The notes under the pieces were generated by a model. The model saw only the letters and a list, made by a program, of their open reading frames with translations. It was not told the DNA's origin and searched no databases. Positions 16,922-22,361 of a DNA stretch of 22,361 nucleotides are shown one piece after another. This DNA is from Chrysophaeum taylorii (lineage: Eukaryota; Sar; Pelagophyceae; Pelagomonadales; Pelagomonadaceae), in NCBI GenBank assembly GCA_029834535.1, contig JAQMWT010000220.1:1-22361 (forward strand). Direction: 5' to 3'. How positions within the stretch are numbered: position 1 is the stretch's first letter; each line of letters starts with the position of its first letter. The position numbers and the translations under genes were made by a program.

Positions 16922-17926
16922 ATGAAGGATGGTTGTCGACCCGGCGATGCAGCGCCAGTTGCACGACGTCCTTGGTGGAGACGGAATCTCGGCGTTCCAA
17001 TCCTCATCGCTGCGGTGTGTGGCCGGGTCTACGGACGGCTGTCTTCGACGGCGAGCGATGTGCTTCGCGCGGGCGAGACACCTCGAAGCGATGACGTGTT
17101 GGTCGCCTCTGTTCCGGGGTCGGGAGAGGCGCTCGCGCGCGTGCTCGAAGCCGCCGGGAGTACCAAGGTGCCGAGCCTCGAACTCGGATCGACGCGGCGG
17201 GCGCTTGCGACCTCGACGTTCAAGCCAATCAGGTCGAGCGCGTGGCTCGACGCGGCGACGGCTCGGCAGCTAGACACGGCTCGGCGCGCGGCCAACGTCG
17301 AGGCCGCCGGCGTGGATATCCGTCTCTTCGTAACATGGCAGCCCTTTGGTCAGACCGAGGTCGGGCCGTCGAATGTGACGGCTGATTTCGCTTGCTCGGA
17401 AGAGATGCCGCCGTACGCGTGCTTGTGCCCCAACTGCCCAACGCGGTGGACGCGGATCGTGTATGTTGTCGAGCGTCCCACGATCGCAGGGTGCCGCATC
17501 TACGGCGTCGACTGGGCAACGCACGTTGCGTCGTACCTTCGGATGCCCGACGCGACGATCGAGCTCTACGATTCGCGCGACGACTACGTTCGTAGCGTCG
17601 CGGCCCCGCCGTCCCCACTCCGGCGCCTCCTCGTCGTCCGCGACGACGACGTCCGAAAATTTCCCGGACGCACGGCGGCCTCTGTTTTCTCGTGGATCCT
17701 CGACGCCGCATATCGAGCCAGACTCGAGACGTCGCGCGACGTCGCGCGCGTCGATACGCGCGACTTTCAAGTTGATGCCGACACCATCACGCACCGCGTT
17801 CGCACGACTTTTGGTGACGAGATTCGACCCTCCTCGATGGCAACTGACTGCGATCTCCGACCGTCGCTTGATGCGGACCTCGCGCACCTCCTCGGCTTCT
17901 TCGTCGACGCGACGCCGTCGCCGTGA
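16922..17926 (+). CDS. Membrane-anchored sulfotransferase-like protein
   Basis: The protein has 334 residues. After an Arg-rich cytosolic start, residues 23-39 (NLGVPILIAAVCGRVYG) form a signal-anchor helix, which gives a type II Golgi-like topology. DDVLVASVPGSGEALARVL near residue 58 is in the position and form of the 5'-phosphosulfate loop (usual P-K-S-G-T), but the Lys is replaced by Gly. RIVYVVERPT near 178 followed by WATHVASYL matches the 3'-phosphate motif region (V-V-R-D-P...S-Y). RRLLVVRDDDVRKFPGRTAASVFSWI fits the later E-D-L segment. A Cys-rich insert (YACLCPNCP) lies between. It is a divergent Sulfotransfer_1-type protein and may be inactive because of the missing Lys. It is convergent with the DHHC-like gene 249 bp away. 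The A17 tract borders its start. Confidence 0.55.
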   Translation: MKDGCRPGDAAPVARRPWWRRNLGVPILIAAVCGRVYGRLSSTASDVLRAGETPRSDDVLVASVPGSGEALARVLEAAGSTKVPSLELGSTRRALATSTFKPIRSSAWLDAATARQLDTARRAANVEAAGVDIRLFVTWQPFGQTEVGPSNVTADFACSEEMPPYACLCPNCPTRWTRIVYVVERPTIAGCRIYGVDWATHVASYLRMPDATIELYDSRDDYVRSVAAPPSPLRRLLVVRDDDVRKFPGRTAASVFSWILDAAYRARLETSRDVARVDTRDFQVDADTITHRVRTTFGDEIRPSSMATDCDLRPSLDADLAHLLGFFVDATPSP

Positions 17927-18148
17927 TTGAAATTTATTGGTATCCGTCCGTCCGTCCCTTCCATTTGTTGGTATTTTCCACTTTCGCCAACAACCAGAAC
18001 GTCCCCGATATGTATATATATTCGCACCTCCTATGTAATATATTAGAGTGCTAGCTTGCGCTGGGACACTTCGTCCGTGTCCCCCACGCTCTAGTCATTA
18101 AATGGCGATCTGATCTGCGCGAGACCATCGCCCACATCGAAGTCGTCG

Positions 18149-18178
18149 TCATCATCATCATCATCATCATCATCATCA
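18149..18178 (-). repeat. (TGA)10 microsatellite beginning at the stop codon
   Basis: On the minus strand the DHHC-like gene ends GGTTC followed by ten consecutive in-frame TGA triplets, then CGACGA. The first TGA is the stop codon. Slippage here changes the number of stops but never removes the stop. Confidence 0.9.
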
Positions 18179-18829
18179 GAACCCGATGTTTTCCAGACTC
18201 AGGGCGATGACGAGAAGATCGTAGAGAAAGGCAACGACGATGGCCACGATAAACACCTGCGCGCATGTCTGCAAGTCTCGCCGCGAGTGAATAAAAGCAA
18301 GGCTGACCTGGAAATAAGCCTCGTTCCCCTTGCCGATGACCGTGCCGGACCACGGGCAAAAGTGATTATAATCCTCGATGAGGACTTGGCTTTGTTGGCA
18401 GAATATGACGCCCGGTGGGCGGTACGATTGCGCGTACTCGCTGTAGGTCCAATTCTCCACGAGCGGTTTCGAATATCTCGGAAAAATGCCAGGATCGGTG
18501 AGGGCCGTACACAACAAGCCACTAACAGCCAACATGGTCACCGTTAAGCCGATGACTCGCTCGATTTCGTCCTCGGCGGGAACGACGAATGCGTAGATCA
18601 TGACGCTGACGGCCGCGATGACGACGAGTGTCACCAGGAGAAAATGCCAGTACGGACCCAACAACATTCGTCGCTTTTTCCCATCGCGGCGTCTCCACTC
18701 AGCAAGAATGTAGAAGTTACCAACTTTTCGCACTCTCACGAGGTTGCAGCAGACCCGCTCGTCTCGGACGGGCCAATTGCTGCCCTCGTAGTCCTTTCGC
18801 GAGATCGGTGGCCCGAGGCTCTCCGCCAT
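18176..18829 (-). CDS. Degenerate DHHC-type palmitoyltransferase-like protein
   Basis: The protein has 217 residues, short for the family (usually 300 or more). Hydrophobic helices are at about 59-82, 91-109 and 189-208. Between the second and third lies the family's TDPGIFPR (111-118), then SYRPPG, and EDYNHFCPWSGTVIGKGN at 152-169. DHHC proteins use the Cys of D-H-H-C to pass palmitate to membrane-linked proteins. Here the tetrad reads N-H-F-C: the Cys (158) and first His stay, Asp is Asn and the second His is Phe. Of the zinc-binding Cys/His set, only C144 is obvious. GT-x-IGKGN instead of GNCIGRRN is, as I recall, common in stramenopile members. It may be inactive, a structural paralogue or a decaying copy. 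The ATG at 18829 is the first in frame. Confidence 0.7.
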   Translation of the reverse strand: MAESLGPPISRKDYEGSNWPVRDERVCCNLVRVRKVGNFYILAEWRRRDGKKRRMLLGPYWHFLLVTLVVIAAVSVMIYAFVVPAEDEIERVIGLTVTMLAVSGLLCTALTDPGIFPRYSKPLVENWTYSEYAQSYRPPGVIFCQQSQVLIEDYNHFCPWSGTVIGKGNEAYFQVSLAFIHSRRDLQTCAQVFIVAIVVAFLYDLLVIALSLENIGF

Positions 18830-18920
18830 TAATTATTATCCGAGGTGCAGGCTTCACTAAGCGCCATCTGCAGCATAGTATTTTCCGTCACTACACAATC
18901 TCGCCAACAGCGATCTCCTG

Positions 18921-18936
18921 TACATTACGTAATGTA
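18921..18936. promoter_or_regulatory. 16-bp perfect palindrome with bZIP-like core
   Basis: TACATTACGTAATGTA is fully self-complementary and contains TTACGTAA, the consensus of several bZIP factors. It lies 92 bp upstream of the DHHC-like start codon, a plausible promoter position. A similar but imperfect ACGTAACGTAA stretch is at about 11789-11799. Confidence 0.45.
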
Positions 18937-19025
18937 TGACGCAGAAAATTTTTGGATTCTACGACCTGCAGCCAGCAGCACCTTGAGGATTATTAATTGG
19001 GAGGCATTGTCATAACCTCCAAAAA

Positions 19026-19434
19026 GGCCGCCGGGTCCCTGGCGGCACTCCGACGGTTAGGCTAGCGCCTAGCCGTCGTATGCCCACTCGTGATTACACC
19101 CACTCACCCCACTCTCCTTTGAGCTCGACGCTCCCAACCCCCGCCACTCTAAGCTGCTTTTGATCCGCGCGCGCTCGCTAACCATTGCGTTTACTCCTAA
19201 ACCTTCAAAAAGGTAAGCTTCTCGTCTGTTTTTTCTGTCTGTCTGTGTGTTTGTCCCCCCGAATCAGGGCTTAGGAGTAAACTCAAAGGTTAGCGAACAT
19301 GCGCTGATCAAAGCAGCTTAGAGTGGCGGGGGTGAGAGCGTCGAGCTGAAAGGAGAGTGGGGTGAGTGGGGGTTAGGGGGGCGGCAAGGCGCTAGCAGCC
19401 TAACCGTCCGGATGCCGCGAGGGACCCGGCGGCC
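19026..19434. mobile_element. 409-bp foldback or MITE-like element with about 170-bp inverted arms
   Basis: The left arm 19026-19203 and right arm 19268-19434 are inverted copies, by eye about 85 percent identical over some 165 positions, with one larger gap. Both ends start GGCCGCCGGGTCCCT, and both arms end near ACTCCTAA. A loop of 64 bases containing TCTG/TGTC runs separates them. No clear target-site duplication flanks it. A 17-base direct repeat, CGAATCAGGGYTTAGGA, lies at 19260-19276 and 19450-19466, around the right arm. There is no ORF. A non-autonomous foldback transposon is most likely. A transcript would form a long hairpin. Confidence 0.75.
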
Positions 19435-19488
19435 GAGAGACGTAGGGGTCGAATCAGGGTTTAGGATGAGGGAGGAGCGCTGCCAGAA

Positions 19489-19781
19489 ATGACCTCCAAG
19501 CCGTCGTCTACAGTACTGTATGGCGAGTTCCCCTTAATGCCCGCTTTCGCCAAAACGATCAACAAGAGCCAGGGCCAGACGCCCCGCAAGGTCGGCGTCC
19601 TCTTGCCCAAGCCCGTCTTCAGCCACGGCCAGGTCTACGTGGCTCTCTGCCGAGTCGACAAGCCCGAGGACATCTCGTGTACTGGGTCGACGACTCCACC
19701 CCCTATACCCCACGTTGCGCAATATCAACAACCCCCGCCGTCTACACGCGCAATGTCGTCTACTGCGAGGTTCTCGGGTAG
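19489..19781 (+). pseudogene. Helitron/PIF1-type helicase C-terminal relic
   Basis: FPLMPAFAKTINKSQGQT at 19528-19581 is the helicase motif region typical of PIF1 and Helitron helicases, followed by KVGVLLPKPVFSHGQVYVAL and RVDKPEDI. After one shift near 19676, the neighbouring frame continues VYWVDDSTPYTP and ends YTRNVVYCEVLG with a stop at 19779-19781, as these helicases do. Nothing of the ATPase Walker motifs or the Rep/HUH part is found to the left, where the foldback element lies. It is therefore only the last 90 or so codons. The SHGQ/YVAL/TRNVVY combination favours Helitron over cellular PIF1, but the two cannot be separated with certainty. Confidence 0.75.
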
Positions 19782-19837
19782 CGGTAGCCGCCCCCTCTCC
19801 TGCTGCAGAGGCGTTGAGCGCAGAGCGCAGCAGGCCG

Positions 19838-20164
19838 CAGCACCGACTCATGCGCGTTGAACAGTGAACGAAGAGGTGGTGCACGCTGAAAAGGACGAGT
19901 GTTTGCGAGGGACCGGGTCGAAGTGAGCGCAGCACGAGACTGTGTGGGGTTTGAGAATTGTGACCGAATGAACTTACTGCCCTGCACTGCCTATCCCCGC
20001 AGCACCGAGTCATTCATTTCGAACAGAGAACGATGACGTGGGGCACCCTTCGAAGGGCGACTGTTTGCGATGGGAAAACGCGCAGCACGAAAGGGGTTGA
20101 TAGGGGACCAGGTGAATGCGGAGTATGGGATTTGGGACCAGTGGTGAACTTGCTGGCCTGCACT
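19838..20164 (+). repeat. Two-copy diverged direct repeat, period about 161 bp
   Basis: Unit one (from 19838) and unit two (from 19999) both begin GCAGCACCGASTCAT, share a GAACAG-GAACGA stretch and CTGTTTGCGA or GTGTTTGCGA, and end near CCTGCACT (19981-19988 and 20156-20163). They differ at many positions. The pair follows the helicase relic and may belong to the 3' noncoding part of the same Helitron. Confidence 0.5.
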
Positions 20165-20572
20165 TTTTTTTGTTTATAGTGTGTCCCTAGGCCTACGGGT
20201 GGCTACCGGGCGTTTGCTCGACCTGGTAAACGAATGAATGTCATTCTTAACGCGAATGGAAAGGGCCCCAGGGTTGGCACATATATCCTGATTATTTCCA
20301 CAAGCTGGGGTACGCGTCGACCGAATCTGGCGCGTCGGAGAGAGGTGGGTGGGTTGAGTGACATGGGCGGCGCGCGAACGGCGCATGCTCGTGCTCCAAG
20401 CGGGAGCTAGACGACAGCGCCCTGCGAAGGAGGGCTGCTGTTCGCGGATACCGAGGAGGATGGGCGATCGGCCGAGGTCTTCGCTTCCTGCAAGGCGGCG
20501 GGGAGCGAGAGCGTGGATTATGATAGTGACGAGGTTGCGGTGGAAAAAGCAAACACAACTGACCAGTCGTGC
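20165..20572. other. Intergenic, no gene seen
   Basis: After a T-rich stretch at about 20164-20175 there is no recognisable family or repeat up to the stop codon of the next gene. The 3' untranslated region of that minus-strand gene lies at the right end. Confidence 0.45.
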
Positions 20573-21343
20573 TCAGACAAGGAATATGGTGGCGTCGACG
20601 AACATGATGAAGTTCGCCGCGTCGAGCTGCGAGAGAAGCGAAGTGACGACGTCGCGCTTGCAGCCAACCGCCTCGGCAAGGGCCGGCGGCGCGTCAGAAG
20701 CGGCGAGGACGGTGGCGACGACGTCCTCAAGGGCGAGCTCGTCGGGCGCGTCGGTCCGTGGCACCCGGTCGATCAAAATGTCCCGGAGCCAGCGAATCTC
20801 GTCCGACTCGGCCCTGGCGGGTTCGGGTGGGGTGTCATCTTGCGTCGTCGTCGGTTCGGCGTCGACGGCCGTCTTTTCGTCGACGACCGGCAGAACTTTC
20901 CGCCGCTTTTGGGCAGGTTTTTTCGCCGCCTTAGCCTCCCGGCGCTTGGCGAGTTCGGCGCGCGCCATTCGCTTGCGTTCGGCGCGCTCTGCCTCGAGTC
21001 GTCTCGCCTCGGCTTCTGCTCTCTCGCGCTCGATTTTCTTGCGCTGAGCCTCCTCCTGGCGCTGCTCCCCGAGCTCCTGCCGCGTCGCGAGGACCTTGGA
21101 TGTGATGTGCTGCGCGTCGACGCGGCGCTCGGAACCGCCTATGACGTACTTGACATCGTACGTATAGCCGGTCGTCCTCGACTCGGACCCATCCTTCATC
21201 GGTCCCCCGTCCTCGACGCGCTCGTCACGAACTTTGGAGATGCGCGCCGTGCCACCTTGAAAGTTGAACCCCGGGTGCGTCCGCGCGGCCACCTCTACGA
21301 GCTCCTTCACCTTGAACTGCGGCTGCTGCTCGTCCTCCGCCAT
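20573..21343 (-). CDS. Probable chromatin-type protein with SH3-like N-terminal module
   Basis: I take the ATG at 21343 (MAEDEQQPQ), since the open frame from 21364 adds only seven residues. That gives 256 residues. Residues about 8-80 hold VKELVEVAARTHPGFN, GGTARISKV and TYDVKYVIGGSERRVDAQHI. This resembles a small SH3/Tudor-like barrel that I know mostly from stramenopile proteins, often with nuclear domains. Residues 85-150 are a strong Arg, Glu and Ala-rich coiled coil (ERERAEAEARRLEAERAER) followed by a basic cluster (KKPAQKRRK) that could be a nuclear signal. After an acidic linker, residues 185-256 are helical and end DAANFIMFVDATIFLV, like the last strands of a winged helix. The named family is not recognised and the nuclear role is inferred. 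It lies 113 bp downstream of uL15 on the same strand. Confidence 0.6.
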   Translation of the reverse strand: MAEDEQQPQFKVKELVEVAARTHPGFNFQGGTARISKVRDERVEDGGPMKDGSESRTTGYTYDVKYVIGGSERRVDAQHITSKVLATRQELGEQRQEEAQRKKIERERAEAEARRLEAERAERKRMARAELAKRREAKAAKKPAQKRRKVLPVVDEKTAVDAEPTTTQDDTPPEPARAESDEIRWLRDILIDRVPRTDAPDELALEDVVATVLAASDAPPALAEAVGCKRDVVTSLLSQLDAANFIMFVDATIFLV

Positions 21344-21477
21344 CGTTCGTCCGCTTTGAATCATTCAAACCGTCGTTCATCAATACGAGGGTAAGGGATA
21401 AAATCGAAGGTTGAAGAGGGGGGGGGGATCAGAGACCGTTGAGCGCGGCGAGCGCCTCAATATATATATTATACGGG

Positions 21478-22233
21478 TTATGAGAAATTTTCGAGGTCCG
21501 CCGCGAGATCGAGCAGGAGGGCGTTTTCTTGGGCCGGCGTGTCCTTGTAGAGACGGAGGCTCGCGTTGCGGTCCTGGACCCCGGGCGAGTACTCCCCTCG
21601 CTCGTCCCAGTCGAGGTAACGGCCCATGAGCTTGGGGGGCGGGCGGGCGCGCTTGGGGAAGAGAAGGGGGTGAAACTTGTCAGGTTTTAAAAGGGCGCGG
21701 AGCGCGAGGCGGTTGTAATGCGCGCAGGTGACCGTTCCGCCCGCGCTCTCGACGGCTTCGATCGCCGTCTTCGACGCCCGAGATACCTCGATGTGAATGG
21801 GCGTGCGGACGAGGTCCCCCCGGCCGCCGAGCAGCTTGACGCCCTGCGCGATGCGTTTCGACGTCACGCCGGAGTCCCAGAGGTCCTTCATTGTAACCAT
21901 CCGGACGCCGCGCTCGTCGGGATCCGGAACTTTGAGGCGCCCCATGTCGATCCACAACTGCAGGCGTCCCACGTTCAGGGGCTCCAGCACAACCGCGTGG
22001 GGCTTGTTGGTGAACCCGAGCTTGGGAAGCCGCCGGTGGAGAGGCGTCTGGCCGCCCTCGAAGCCCAACGGCACCGATCCCCCTTGGCGCGCTTTGGTCC
22101 CCTTGTGTCCTCGCCCGGCCGTTTTCCCAAGGCCTGACCCCACACCGCGCCCAACGCGCTTTCGCTTCTTCGTCGCGCCGGGTGCGGGCCGCAGGTCGTG
22201 CAGCCGCAGGCACGACGACAGCCATCGCCGCAT
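21478..22233 (-). CDS. Mitochondrial large-subunit ribosomal protein uL15
   Basis: The protein has 251 residues. Residues 1-12 (MRRWLSSCLRLH) are a short basic, amphipathic leader fit for mitochondrial import. Residues 15-75 are the uL15 N-terminal extension that threads into the rRNA: RPAPGATKKRKRVGRG, GSGLGKTAGRGHKGTKAR, GFEGGQTPLHRRLPKLGF. VKLLGGRGDL at 132-141 and ASKTAIEAVESAGGTV at 153-168 form the conserved core. The extension PPPKLMGRYLDWDERGEYSP at 198-217 is characteristic of mitochondrial rather than plastid or bacterial uL15. The gene appears intact and intronless, starting at the ATG at 22233. This is the clearest housekeeping gene in the window. Confidence 0.95.
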   Translation of the reverse strand: MRRWLSSCLRLHDLRPAPGATKKRKRVGRGVGSGLGKTAGRGHKGTKARQGGSVPLGFEGGQTPLHRRLPKLGFTNKPHAVVLEPLNVGRLQLWIDMGRLKVPDPDERGVRMVTMKDLWDSGVTSKRIAQGVKLLGGRGDLVRTPIHIEVSRASKTAIEAVESAGGTVTCAHYNRLALRALLKPDKFHPLLFPKRARPPPKLMGRYLDWDERGEYSPGVQDRNASLRLYKDTPAQENALLLDLAADLENFS

Positions 22234-22361
22234 CTCTCGCTTCTTCGCGCGGCGGCGGCGGTTTTAGTAGTAACCCTTTGATGATGATGTGTTTTACTGC
22301 TCGCTGACTTACCCTGTCGCCTGACGACTTCAACTTGGTGATGATGAGCTGCAGCAGCAGC
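22234..22361. other. Upstream region of uL15 gene
   Basis: These bases upstream of the uL15 start contain GATGAT and GCA repeats, with GCAGCAGCAGC at the window edge. The uL15 promoter should be here. No other gene can be read. Confidence 0.4.

Noticed and set aside
1..22361. CRISPR arrays, bacterial operons, rRNA genes
   Set aside because: No evenly spaced repeats, Shine-Dalgarno-led gene strings or rRNA sequence were seen. All the gene families point to a eukaryotic nuclear genome.

Overview
The window is nuclear DNA from a eukaryote with a compact, GC-rich, intron-poor genome. Host genes are single open frames of 650 to 2,100 bp, packed 100 to 300 bp apart on both strands, with Asp, Arg and Ala-rich proteins and short trinucleotide runs. 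A mitochondrial-type uL15, an AGC kinase, an EH-domain protein, a DHHC-like protein with the GT-x-IGKGN signature and two sulfotransferase-like proteins together suggest a stramenopile microalga, perhaps pelagophyte-like. That placement is inference from protein style and is not proven.

Layout. Positions 1-6.7 kb hold the internal part of a Ty3/gypsy-type LTR retrotransposon on the minus strand, cut by the left window edge. Its order is gag, retropepsin-like domain, a C5 cytosine DNA methyltransferase (DNMT), reverse transcriptase, RNase H. The gag-protease part is one intact 3.6 kb frame. The DNMT and RT/RNase H junctions carry several frameshifts. Positions 6.7-8.2 kb have no gene but contain a 61-bp retroposon tail fragment with target-site duplication, two abutting hairpins and a 259-bp MITE.

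Positions 8.2-15.2 kb are a host gene block: EH-domain membrane protein, AGC-type kinase and secreted sulfotransferase-like protein on the minus strand, then a divergent coiled-coil protein on the plus strand. Positions 15.2-16.9 kb hold a broken EF-hand-like gene and a 351-bp retroposon of the same family as the 61-bp fragment. Positions 16.9-18.8 kb carry a second sulfotransferase-like gene facing a degenerate DHHC-type gene whose stop codon opens a run of ten TGA triplets. Positions 19.0-20.2 kb are mobile debris: a 409-bp foldback element, the C-terminus of a Helitron/PIF1-type helicase and a diverged two-copy repeat. Positions 20.6-22.2 kb carry a probable chromatin-type protein and mitochondrial ribosomal protein uL15.

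The most notable content is the retrotransposon that carries its own DNMT. At least four other mobile families have also left marks here, so this is a small host gene island between repeat-rich patches.
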